From contig NC_092801.1 of the NCBI RefSeq assembly GCF_918797505.1, positions 5,890,001 through 5,954,000 of the forward strand: a DNA stretch of 64,000 bases, read 5' to 3'. Both the position numbers and the translations under genes were made by a program. The DNA is from Bemisia tabaci. Taxonomy: Eukaryota > Arthropoda > Insecta > Hemiptera > Aleyrodidae. The notes under the pieces were generated by a model. It made no database searches. It saw only the letters and a program-made list of their open reading frames with translations, and was not told where the DNA came from. Shown piece by piece: positions 42,379-52,556 of the stretch; within the stretch, counting starts at the first letter, position 1; every line of letters starts with the position of its first letter.

Positions 42379-45300
42379 CTGCAACAAAAACGGCAAATAA
42401 TCAGAGGTTAGACGCATTCTTGGAAAATAAAAAAAAAATTAAATTGTTATGATACAAACCTATGATAGATCTGTGCTTCCCACGCACACTTTTCAAATCG
42501 TGCACAGTCGGGATCATATTGATGGTGAAGCTACAGGATATTGCAGCTCAATCCAAAAAACATTTTTCAACGGAAAAATCTGGATATACTGCAATTTTAT
42601 CGGCGATAAAATCGCTCGACATACTTTGGGGAAAAAAACACATTGGATCTAGAGTCCAGACTCTTTAAAACATTGACAAGAAAAAAGACTCTTGATTCAA
42701 GCAGATTTAAGCTTAAATCAAGAGGAAATCTGCTCAAATTGAGAGGCTTGGTTCTTGATTTAAGCTTAAATCTGATTGAATCAAGAGTATTTTTTATTTT
42801 CGATGTTTTTAAGAGTCTGGACTCTAGATCCAATGTTTTATTTTCCAGTGTATTGCCACCGATATATTCGCGAAAACTTACCGATAAAATCGCTATTTAT
42901 CGCGAGCATTGCTACTTGGGAATTTGCGACGTTGCAGCTTTCCGGTCGCATATCCTTTTAAGAGGAAAAATACCAAACGGCATTTTTTGAAAACTCTCCA
43001 AATTTTTCCAGTCCGTGTGAGAAATATTCTGTGAAAATTTTGAGCGATAGCGATGGTTTCTCTCTTTTGATGTAATAATATGACAGCAGAGATTCCAAAA
43101 TACCGCAAACGAGTAAGGCGCTCCTGCAGTTTCACCGTTGAAATCGGCGACAGAGCCTAAAAAACATGGATCTTGATTGCATTGTTTCAAAATTCAACAT
43201 TGGCTTTGTTTCCCCTGCGAAATAGCGGGGACCCAGCACCAATTCACCTCCTTGTTACATTATGATATCCCTGCTAAAAATGGTGAGTACAAATGAGTAC
43301 TCAATCAAAGTCATATGAATAGACTTTCAATTTATATGAATAGAATTTCAACTCACATGAATAGAATTTCAACTCATATGAATAGAATTCAATTCATATG
43401 AGCAGAATTTTTCTATTCACTTTTCGCCGACTCATATGACTAGAGATTTCAACACACATGAGTTCAGCGTTAAATCTACTGTGTCCGATATCTCAGAAAC
43501 TAGTCACCGCATCAAAAAAATTATTAGAACAAAATGTTCTTACTTTTCAAATTTACGTATTTCATCGGTGTCTCCTGGTAAAAAACACCACTTCTGAAAA
43601 ATGAAAAAAAATTGAATTCCAATGAGTTGAACTTTTCTACTCTTATGAGTAAAATATTCTAGTGATATGAGTAGGATTTCTACTCATATAAGTAGGAAAT
43701 TCTACTCATGTGAGTCGGCGAATTCTGAATAGGTAGCCTACTCATCATTTTAAGCAGGGATGAGCTTTGAGATCCATAAAAATTAATGCATGACAGGGCT
43801 CATGTCATAATAGACATACTTAGTTCCTTTTGATTTGAAGACGACCAACTACAGAATTGAAATGAAACTTACTCAGTCGTCGATGGTCTCAGGAACACAT
43901 TCCTCTGCATCATAGTAATGTTATCGGAGTTATCACAGAATATTCGAGCAAGGGAGGACTTCCTAATTTGGTGCAAGCGCTCTGAAACAGATAATCAAAT
44001 ATTGATTTATTAATTAGTGGTCATTTGGAGGAAAAACTACATTAGATATTTGTAAATTCCATCACGAAGAGGCAAAATTGTGTAGTGGCTTGCAAGCCCC
44101 TTCATTCAATAGAACGCAGCCCGCTGCGTGATATGGCTCTCGTTGCCGCACGTCTGATTTTATATCGAGCGACTACTTATTTTACCTCTCCGGAGATCAA
44201 ATTGCATACCCTCCGAAATGAAGGCGTTTTGTGTGGGTCCATCCTCAGATAGTCCAACAGAAGGCACCGTGCCACGCAGCATGGCTTTCGGTACCGCAAG
44301 GCAGCTCTTATCTCAAGCAACTATTTGAACACTCCGGAGATCAAATTGCATACCCTCCGAAATGAAGGCGTTTTGTGCGGGTCCATCCTCAGATAGTCCA
44401 GCAGAAGGCACCGTGCCACGCGCCATGGTTTTTTTTTAAGGAACAACTATGAACACGACCGAAAGATCTTTCTCCCCAAGGACGGCGATATGGACATACA
44501 TGGGTCACGAAAATTGTGATACCACGTACCTCCGTTTGCGATGTTGCAGACGTCCTGTCATACAATTTTTTTCTTGGACAACTAGCCGATATACATACAT
44601 AAGAGTCGCTTTCACAGCGCTCCCTGGCGCTCTGCGACGCCTAACCGCCACAGTGGTCGGTCCTCCCACAGCCCGTCAGGGAGTTGGCATTTCATTTCAA
44701 ACCCCCTGCTGGCCGATTATTGAAATTGATAGACAAAGCTATAGACAAAGAAGACAAAAGAGATGTGAGAGATCTTATTGGTGAAAGCGGGTGGTTGCAA
44801 TGGACGAAGGAGGTAAGTGATGGACTAACCAACGGCACCATACGAGAGACCCGATAGTTAGTCCATCATTTTCTCCCTTAGTCTATAGGAACCATGCATT
44901 TCAACCGATAAGACAGCTCCTCACTTCCTATTTCATCTTTGTCTATAGCTTTGTCTATAAATTTCAATAATCGGCCCGCTGTTGCCAGTTGCCACCCTTT
45001 ATTGCCGCAGTGGCGTGGCGTGAATGATCGATTATCGATATATCGCCATTTGAAGATATGGTAAAGAATCGATTACTAAGGTGTTCGCTGCGAACACCCT
45101 GTTTATCGATCCTTTTCCATAGGTTTAAATGGCATAACAATCGATACATCGCAATTCACGCCACGCCACTGTTTATTGGGCGTCCCTTTTGCCTTCGTCT
45201 CCTCCCAGGAGGAACCCAGTCAAGCCTCTTTTTTGGCAGCCTCTCCTCCGTCATCCTATTAACATGGCCAGAAGCTGTTTGGTCCCTAGCCAATATGATC

Positions 45301-48300
45301 CCTTGAAAACTTCCTTGATTATCTATTAGTATCAAGTAGATAATTCAGTATAAATCTCAAGCTACAAGGTTGCCTTTTTCCTTTTGGATAAAATATAAAA
45401 GAAGCGTATATTTTGAAACGCCACATGGAAATTTCGTCACATTGCGGCCAAAGTATTACAAGCGCCATGCAACGTTTCAAAATTTCCGTTCCCATTTTAT
45501 TTTTTTACACGGAAATTGTTGAATGAATCTGTCTGAAGCTTCCACTGAATTACCTTCGTGCCACTGAATTAGCAACGTTTCAAAACTTCCGCCGCCATTT
45601 TACTTTTTTAGAGAAATTTTTGATTGAATCTGTTTGAAAAATTCACGAAATTTTTCGGCAGCACGAAGGTAATTCAGTGGAAGTTCCAGACAGATTCATT
45701 CAGCAATTTCCTTGTAAAAAAATAAAATGTCGGCGGAAGTTTTGAAACGTTGCTGGCGCTTGTGATACTTTGGCCGGAAGGTGACGATATGACAAAAAAA
45801 TAAGTGGATCTTATAGTAGTTTCTCTCCACCAGTGGCGTGGCGTGCTTTGCGATACATCGATTGATCTACCATTTAAACCTGTGGTAAAGAATCGATTAT
45901 TAGGGTGTTCGTAGCGAACATAATCGATCATTCACGCCACGCCACTGCTCTCCACATGTGACGAGAACTCAGCGACCGGCCGATTTTCTCGCTATAAAGA
46001 GGTTCTCGTTACAACGATAGTCGATCAAAAAAAGACGGACGACTCCGACATCAATGACTCAATTAACAAGGTGGAGAAATGGTGCTGGGCCCACACCATT
46101 TTGCAAACTGCCTGAGCTGAACACTCTCCCTCCCGCCCTCATTTTTGTACTGGTACTCATTAGAGTTTAAAACAAATTGTTGTTGAATCTAATTAATACT
46201 TTTTGGAACTTCTCGGCTTTGATTTTCCTGCGAAATGGCATGGACCCAGCACGATTTCTCCACCTTGTTACATACAGTATTCGGGCCTCTTCTAATTGTT
46301 TTGTTGTTTTTTTTCTCATTTGACTAAATTAACTAAGGTAACATTCAGGGGTGCAAAATCTCTAAGAACCCTCGATCCTAGGATTACAGGCTCGCGGTGT
46401 ACGCTGGTCAGAAATGGTGTACATCATGCTGGGTCCGGCACCGAGAAATGACGTATTTTCAACGATCGAAGCGCGCACCGTAGTGATCGCGCAATGCGTG
46501 AGGTATTCCCACAGTCTTGTAGGCGCTAATATGCGTTCAGCGCGCACGGTCGGCGCATCGCAGAGAACGTGCAATGTGTGAAGTATTCCTGTGGTCTTGT
46601 AGGTGCTGATATGCGTTCAGCGCCGACCTCACCGTGTTCGGCGCAATTAGGAACACTCGCAGAGTCGACGTTTTTCTACTTGATACTACCATTACACTTT
46701 TGCACACTCTGTATGGATTAAGTAATGTCATATCAAACAATAAAAAATTCCGATTAATTTTCCTCTGTTTCACAAGAGGTCAACACTATGTTCGCATCTC
46801 TTGTGCGAATGCACTGCGTATTTTCAACGGTCTAAGCGCGCACCGTAGTGAGCGCGCAATGCGTGAGGTATTCCCACAGTCTTGTAGGCGCTAACATGCG
46901 TTAAGCGCGCACCGTAGTGAACTCGGAATGCGTGTATTATTCCTACAGTCTCTTTGGCCGGAAGGTGACGGTTTCCATTTTGCACTCGAGGTATCAACAA
47001 GAGGGATTTTAAACTCACCCTCCCGATATGAGTTGGGTTGACTGGGGTTGTCGTAGAAGAAGCGGTCGCCAATCCTGGTCCGGATGAACTGCTCGCCCAT
47101 GACGCAGCGGAACGTGGGTCCGACCAGACTCTCGTCGGCCGGTTTCTCGGCGATCCCGCCCACGAGGAGGTCGATGTCGTCCACACTCTTGTACAACGAC
47201 TTCAGCTTCTGCACGATCTGCAATCAAAAGGCATTCTCAAACATCGTGCGGATAACAGCATTATTTAAACTAATACACGGAGAAAAAAACTACGCGCGTG
47301 CGTGGGACCCGAAGTTTAGGTCATATGGATCTCTGAAGTTTTCGGATTGAGCATCGGAACAATTTAGGTACAGCTGCTGAGGTTTGGATCACACATCTGA
47401 AACTTCAGTTCTTACCTTTGAAGTACTTCGGTTTTCACATCCGGAAAACTTCGGTTCTCACATCTGAAGTACTTCATGATGTAAGAACTGAAGTTTCAGA
47501 TGTGTGATCCGAACCTCGACAGCTAGACCTAAAGTGTTCAGATGCTCAATCCGAAAACTTCAGAGATCCATATGACCTAAACTTCGGGTCCCACGCACAA
47601 GGTTTTTTTCTCCGTGTAAAAAGAGAATCAGAATTGCCTTACGCTGTGATTTTTTATTACGAGAAAATGGAGAATTAGCACGCTAATGTTTTATTGCTTC
47701 TTCTGAAAGTGCTTATAGAACTGAATTCGCAGTATTTTTTATAATTTGTTCTGATACGGGCCATAGTATAAAAATAGATTTAAAAGTGAGAAAATACACC
47801 ACCTAGTGACGTCATCTGGCGGCATTTCCCATTTAATCACACGAAATTCAGCAGATTAGATCATTTTGTCATATCTTCTCCCATAATTGTTCAATTTATG
47901 TACCAAGGATATTCTCGCGTTCATTTCACTCAGTAGTATCCACTTAAACACGAAATTCATCAAATTTCAGACACCTGCAAATTCTCTATTACATTTCATT
48001 TAGCCGAGGTTTTTCGACCACACCGGGTCATCATCAGGGTACAGAATTACAAAAGAGCATGAAACTACATAATGCATAAAAACACAGATACAAGCGCTAA
48101 CTACAAATAAGCAACTACATTTTTTACAAGCAAACGCGTGCGACGTGCAAAAAAAATAGATGTAAAGATAGATGTACTTTAAGGTCATACATCTATTTTT
48201 TCGGCATATCGCACGCCTTTGCTTGTAAAAAATTTAGTTGCTTATTTATAGTTAGTGCTTGTATCTGTTTTTATGCATTCAGTAGTTTCATGCTCTTTTG

Positions 48301-48901
48301 TAATTCTGTACTTTGTACTTGTAAATTCTGAATTTCAAATTTTTCCCCCTTTCTAAGCTCCCAGGTATAATCAAATATAAAAAATAACTGGGTCATATTT
48401 CCAAAATCTAATTACAGCGGGCTCATCTAGGGACTATCACCTGTCGATAACAGCAAAAATTATAGAAATTGGCCCAGTAGGACGCTCAAACGAACTATGA
48501 CAAAAAATAAAAATTTACATTGTTAAATGGGAGAATTCGCAACTTTACCGCGTAATGTAAAAAACCTGGGTCATATTTTCAAAATATTAATAGAGCGGGC
48601 TCATTTAGACACAATTGCCTGTCGATAGCCGCAAAACTCATGAAAATCGGCTCGGTAGAACGCTGGAACTAAGCGTTACCAGATATGAAAATTTAGGAGG
48701 TCTTGGAGCTTATACATATGATTGACTTACCGATTTAGGAATATTTTCCTCCAGGTCGGTGAATGAGTGCGCCTCGGGAAGACCACAGAATTTGCGATAC
48801 TGATTGTAGCCAGGAAGACCGTGATCCCGACCTCTCTGGATAGCCAGGCTCAGGGCATCCATGCCAAAGGCCATGCTGTCACTGAATAGGTATTGCGTCA
48901 T
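42282..48901 (-). CDS. Animal haem peroxidase, last four coding exons (5' part missing)
   Basis: Exons in transcript order: 48901-48731, 47217-47019, 43981-43873 and 42378-42282, with phases 0, 1 and 2 at the joins, all agreeing. Together they encode about 192 residues of the C-terminal part of an An_peroxidase (PF03098) enzyme of the insect peroxinectin/chorion type. In order these are AIQRGRDHGLPGYNQYRKFCG, the DDIDLLVGGIAEKP and GPTFRCVMGEQF blocks, ARIFCDNSDNITMMQRNVF, and a C-terminus ending HMS then TGA. Enzymes of this class oxidise substrates with H2O2, often in cuticle or eggshell hardening or immunity. The distal histidine, calcium loop and N-terminus were not found up to the window end, so the gene either has a very long intron or is truncated. 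Confidence 0.85.
42585..42915. mobile_element. CCCAAGTAGCA-type MITE with nested M3
   Basis: ATCGGCGATAAAATCGCTCG on the left and CGATTTATCGCGAGCATTGCTACTTGGG-like text on the right. An M3 copy is inserted at 42627-42850. All of it lies in the last peroxidase intron. Confidence 0.7.
43269..43759. mobile_element. M11 element, peroxidase intron
   Basis: Reverse-oriented twin of 36843-37333, from CCCTGCTAAAAATGGTGAGT to the end ATTTTAAGCAGGG. It retains the array of ATATGAGTAGAAT-like words. Confidence 0.8.
43873..43981 (-). CDS. Peroxidase exon: SLARIFCDN block
   Basis: Acceptor CTGTTTCAG, donor GTAAGT. Joined to the preceding exon it reads SYREERLHQIRKSSLARIF then CDNSDNITMMQRNVFLRPS, a strongly conserved C-terminal block of animal peroxidases. 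Confidence 0.9.
44188..44430. repeat. Two direct repeats, ~145-bp period
   Basis: CTCCGGAGATCAAATTGCAT through GTCCATCCTCAGATAGTCCA to GAAGGCACCGTGCCACGC occurs at 44188-44286 and 44332-44427 with few differences. Frames in it are not conserved. Confidence 0.7.
44709..44983. mobile_element. M13 inverted-repeat element
   Basis: GGCCGATTATTGAAATTGAT then AGACAAAGCTATAGACAAAG at the left and its complement at the right; the centre has CCTTATTGG...CCAATAAG-like pairs. Copies at 40968-41130 and 49005-49642. Confidence 0.8.
45008..45171. mobile_element. M7 hAT-type MITE
   Basis: CAGTGGCGTGGCGTGAATGA to CACGCCACGCCACTG, nearly identical to 2257-2420. The target duplication is not clear here (TATTGCCG left, TTTATTGG right). 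Confidence 0.85.
45428..46275. repeat. Cluster of M16, M7 and M10 copies
   Basis: M16 composite at 45428-45790, shortened M7 at 45833-45948, M10 at 46066-46275. All in one peroxidase intron, no coding sequence. Confidence 0.7.
46380..46950. repeat. Diverged M2 relatives
   Basis: GCGCAATGCGTGAGGTATTC and CACAGTCTTGTAGGCGC recur at 46490-46530 and 46855-46895, with GCGCAGAG/GTGCAATGTGTGAAG variants between. Related to 39940-40110. Confidence 0.6.
47019..47217 (-). CDS. Peroxidase exon: GPTFRC block
   Basis: Acceptor TTTTGATTGCAG, donor GTGAGT. IVQKLKSLYKSVDDIDLL, then VGGIAEKPADESLVGPTF and RCVMGEQFIRTRIGDRF. NIDLWVGG and GPTFRCLLAEQF are the corresponding family blocks. Confidence 0.9.
47276..47618. 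mobile_element. M12 element, peroxidase intron
   Basis: ACGGAGAAAAAAACTACG to AGGTTTTTTTCTCCGTG with long arms (GGGACCCGAAGTTTAGGTCA and its complement). Confidence 0.8.
48001..48320. repeat. Foldback repeat with a ribozyme-like end
   Basis: Arms at about 48043-48180 and 48185-48310 are complementary (GAATTACAAAAGAGCATGAA / TTCATGCTCTTTTGTAATTC). At the outer left edge the minus strand reads CCCTGATGATGACC, a loop, then GGTCGAAAAACC. About 48385-48500 and 48562-48680 are a separate pair of direct repeats (CTGGGTCATATT). Confidence 0.65.
48731..48901 (-). CDS. Peroxidase exon: QRGRDHG block
   Basis: Acceptor TTTGCTGTAG, donor GTAAGT; 57 codons, phase 0 at both ends. MTQYLFSDSMAFGMDALSL, then AIQRGRDHGLPGYNQYRK, then CGLPEAHSF. 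The first Met is internal to the protein, not a start. Confidence 0.9.
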
Positions 48902-49004
48902 CTACAGCAAAGGAGAAGAGGTTCTATGTTTAACCGATCAACAGTTCTTATTAAAAAATATTACGGTTTGAAGCACCCCCATAGCAAACAGAATCCCTTC
49001 AGCG

Positions 49005-49642
49005 AGCCGATTACTGAAATTGATAGACAAAGCTATAGACAAAGGAGGCATAGGGAGTATGGAGCGATCCTATTAAATGAAATGGGTGGTTCCTAAAACT
49101 ACACTGAAAAAAAATATCGGTGTATTTACTAAGAAAAGGGTAAAATTACCAAGAATTCAGGGTTCTATTTGATCCCAGTTTATTCTTGGTAAAATTACCA
49201 TTTATGGAATTGGTAATTTTACTGGGCCTTGGTGTAAACGCCAATATTTTTTATCGACTGTGGTAGAACTACCGAGATAAAATGGCAAAGTTACCGGGAA
49301 TTGATTACCAACAAAAGTGGTATTCTTACCTGAATTAAACAGTTAAAATACCGGTTTTTAGGTAAGTTTACCAGTCTGTCTTGGTAAAATTACCAATAAT
49401 TGGTAAAAAAAAGTGAGATGGTGAAGGTACCAACGGACCTTCGTAAAAACGCCGAGAATTCTTTTTCAGTGTAAGGAAGAAAATGATAGACTAACTATCG
49501 GGTCCCTCGTGGGTTGCCGTTACTTTGCCGATTACCTACCTCCTTTGTCCATTGCAACCACCCGCTTCCACCAATGGGATACCTCCATATCTTTTTGTCT
49601 TCTTTGTCTATAGCTTTGTCTATCAATTTCAATAATCGGCCC
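49005..49642. mobile_element. M13 element split by an M4 element
   Basis: M13 arms lie at 49005-49090 and 49490-49642. Between them M4 occupies 49102-49472 (CACTGAAAAAAAATATCGG to TTCTTTTTCAGTG) with TA on each side. Confidence 0.8.
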
Positions 49643-49719
49643 GCAGGAAAGTAACACACATCACGATCCCCTATCGGGGAAAAAATCCGAAAGGTCATAA
49701 GGTCATGGAGGGGTGTTTA

Positions 49720-49972
49720 CTGCTCGGCTAAGGGAGAACTCCGTAAGAATATTCAAGCGCTAACAGATTTCCCTCGACAAAATATGACCTTTAGGAAAGT
49801 TATGAATATCCCTCTTTGAATTATTCAGATACTTTAGTTTAAATTGCGAACGAAAATTTGTGAAAATTAGATGAGGCCCGTTCATAAGTTTCTCTGAAAA
49901 TTTTTTTTTCTAATCGAAGAAAATTTGGCAACGTCAGGAGGAAAATAAGGCGTTCTTCCTCAGCAGAACGAT
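49720..49972. mobile_element. M1 element, diverged
   Basis: CTGCTCGGCTAAGGGAGAAC to AGGCGTTCTTCCTCAGCAG, weaker termini than other copies. Confidence 0.6.
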
Positions 49973-49979
49973 TAGCACA

Positions 49980-50796
49980 GACTCCGCTAAACTTTTTTTT
50001 AAACTCGCTAACGGGAACACTTCTTGTGACGCACCACTGAAAAATGTCAGCATGAGTCGATATTTTTGAGTCCTCCCTCCCTTTTCTAACTTGTGCTCTC
50101 CTAACGCGGTCACACCAACCGTTTACCTTTGGTCGCTCTAGAGCAAGGCTGCCAAATTGTACCAAATAATGTAGATATCCCGAGTTAAAATTGGGAAAAG
50201 TGCTGATTTTCAGCACAATCTGACAATTGTGATCGGAGGCAAAATGAGTGTAATGGTCAGCGTTTTGAACGACACGTTTTCATCGCGTTGCTTTGCGATA
50301 GAATCTTCGTTCCTTGGTACTCTAAAGAACTAAAAATAGAGTACTGTAGTCGCAGCAATCGGTGGAAACTGTGGTTAAAAGCGTTTGAATTTCGCCGAAT
50401 TTCCAATTCATCCGTGTTTTTTCAGCTCATTGGATACGTTTTTGCGGAATACATCGACCGTAAACGTGATCGCAAAAGTGACACCCTCTCCACGTCAAAT
50501 GTGCCTTTTTTCATCAAAATCAATCTGAAAAGTTCATCACGATTGAAGCCATTTCAGCATGCGAGTTGAAAATCTATTTTGAGGTCTTTAGCAACTTGTG
50601 TTGTACCAGTTTCAGGCACGTTGACATTAACCTTGCCGGCTGACGCAGGTGATAGGTCAAAATGTCCAAAAATAAATATCTAGAAAAAACTTTCCAAAGT
50701 AAAAAAAGTACATCTGTAAAATATGTCCAAGTATCTGAAATGCCCAATAGTGGTATCGCGGCCAAAATGAAAAATGCTCAAAATTCCAGTTTCTAT
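49980..50796. other. No gene recognised
   Basis: Mixed composition. Frames at 49839-50216 (-) and 50288-50569 (+) have no motif or splice context that I recognise. Confidence 0.45.
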
Positions 50797-51180
50797 TAGA
50801 GTACCTATATAGCAAGAGTATGGACAGATCGCTTCATGGAGGGCTTAGGGCCCAAAAGTGCAGCCACCCTTCTAACCAACTTCTAACGCACAAAATTTCA
50901 CTGCCAGTCTGCAGATTCCAATTCTAACCAAGATGGCTAAGAATGTACATAAATGAGTGTTCTTCCGCAAAAACGAGTAAATTTATGCAAAATCTAAGTA
51001 AAGCACGTGCTTTATAAACGATGGTTCGTAACAATTGTATTAGTAAAGCGCTCTGGATAATTGAGATTCATAGGTTGGCTGCATTTCTGGGCCCTAACTT
51101 TATTCGCGGAGACATTGGTGAAGGCCTAATGGATTTTAGGAGTTTCACATCTGTCTATACTCTCGCTATACAGGTACTGT
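50797..51180. mobile_element. M14-type element
   Basis: AGAGTACCTATATAGCAAGA to TACTCTCGCTATACAGGTAC, with a GGGCCCTAA-like motif near both ends. Confidence 0.7.
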
Positions 51181-51198
51181 AGTTTCTATCAGTCATGA

Positions 51199-51423
51199 TT
51201 AACATTGCCATTTACCTGTTCGTAGAAATTCTTCATCATTTTCGTCTTGCGGCTCGTTGCAAACTCGAACATAATAGTCTATTCCCCTAGGATATCGTGG
51301 AATATCATCTTCATCTTTACATTCTTGATACCGCTGGACGCGCCTGAGGATTCTATCCTGATTTGCTCTTGACTTTTTTGACAGCATAAAGACTTCAAGC
51401 TCACTATGTTGCCACTTGGTCAA
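51199..51423 (-). CDS. Possible exon of an unidentified gene
   Basis: An open frame of 74 codons with a Glu/Asp-rich end (ECKDEDDIPRYPRGIDYY, then DENDEEFLRTG) followed by a usable donor GTAAAT at 51221. The upstream acceptor is weak. Composition differs from surrounding AT-rich repeats. I do not recognise the family, and it does not fit the missing part of the peroxidase. Confidence 0.3.
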   Translation of the reverse strand: MTKWQHSELEVFMLSKKSRANQDRILRRVQRYQECKDEDDIPRYPRGIDYYVRVCNEPQDENDEEFLRTGKWQC

Positions 51424-51694
51424 ATCATGTCATTATTGGGCAATTTTGTTTTCAGTCGAGTTACCGCTATTGGACATTCCAGATATTTGGACATGTTTTA
51501 GATATGGACTTTTCTGACTTTGGACATTTTTATACTTAGGACATTTATCTTTGGACATTTGGATGTATTTCTGCTATTAAAAGAACTATGTTACACGCAA
51601 ACCCTATGCAAATTGCACATAGTTCCTTTTAGCATAAATAGGTCCATTTTGTCCTATTGCCCTGACGCACAACAACGGATGAACCCCAAAACCA

Positions 51695-52556
51695 ATGGAG
51701 ATGTTGCATGTGTGAGGGATTTGCGATTTGACTATTAATTATGTTAAAGTTTGCGAGAAACACGATGGTGCCACTGGTTTTCTCTGAAATCAACTCCCAG
51801 GCTCAAAAAAAGCTCTCAAGTTGAGGCCCAAGGTGGGTCTTGGTGAGTTTTTGGACTACCTCCCTCTTTTTGTGCCGTAGTATCTTGATTTATTTTGCGA
51901 GGAAAGCTCGGTGCTCTTAAAGTATGACTGTCATATTTAATGTGTTGGAGCGCCCTCAATTTTGTATGACACTGTGCAAAACCTCTGTTGTGAAATAGTT
52001 GCTTGAAGCGCCGCGACGCGGCGGACGAGGTCGTCCAGCGTGACACGCGCATTGGCGCCTACAAACCTAACAGGGATACTTCACGCATAACGCAATGCGT
52101 GAAGTATCCCTGTTAGGTTTGTAGGCGCCAATGCCCGTTTCGTGCTGGCAATACGCAGCGAGCTTAAAAAAAGCTCTTAAGTTGAGACCAAAATGGAGGG
52201 GATATCCCACGCTATCCTGAGAGTCCACGTCTACATCAAGACAAACTCTCCATGCAAAGATAGGGAGCAAATACATTAGCAGTGATGCCGTGTTTTCAGT
52301 TTTTGAGTCCCCAAATAAAGTGGCAGCCCTGTCAATGTATTTGCTCCCTATCTGTGCATGGAGAGTTTGTCTGGATGTAGATGTGGACTCTCAGGGTAGG
52401 GTGGGATATCCCCTCCATTTTGGCCTTTGAGAGCTTTTTTTGAGCTTGGGAGTTGATTTTAGAGAAAACCAGTGGCACTATCGTGTTTCTCACGAACTTT
52501 TACATTATAATCAACTGTCAAATCGCAAATTCCTCACACATGCAACATCTCCATTA
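51695..52556. mobile_element. Large foldback element with nested M2 copy
   Basis: Outer arms AATGGAGATGTTGCATGTGT and CACACATGCAACATCTCCAT are about 115 bp long. Inner arms (52156-52278, 52327-52450) share GGGATATCCCACGCTATCCT-like text and TTTGCTCCCTATCT. An M2 copy with its palindromic core at about 52045-52136 fills the left half. Half copies: 19955-20070, 53838-54065. Confidence 0.75.

Noticed and set aside
51199..51423. Upstream peroxidase exon
   Set aside because: It is on the same strand and has a donor site, but its acidic sequence does not match any animal peroxidase block; listed only as an unidentified possible exon.
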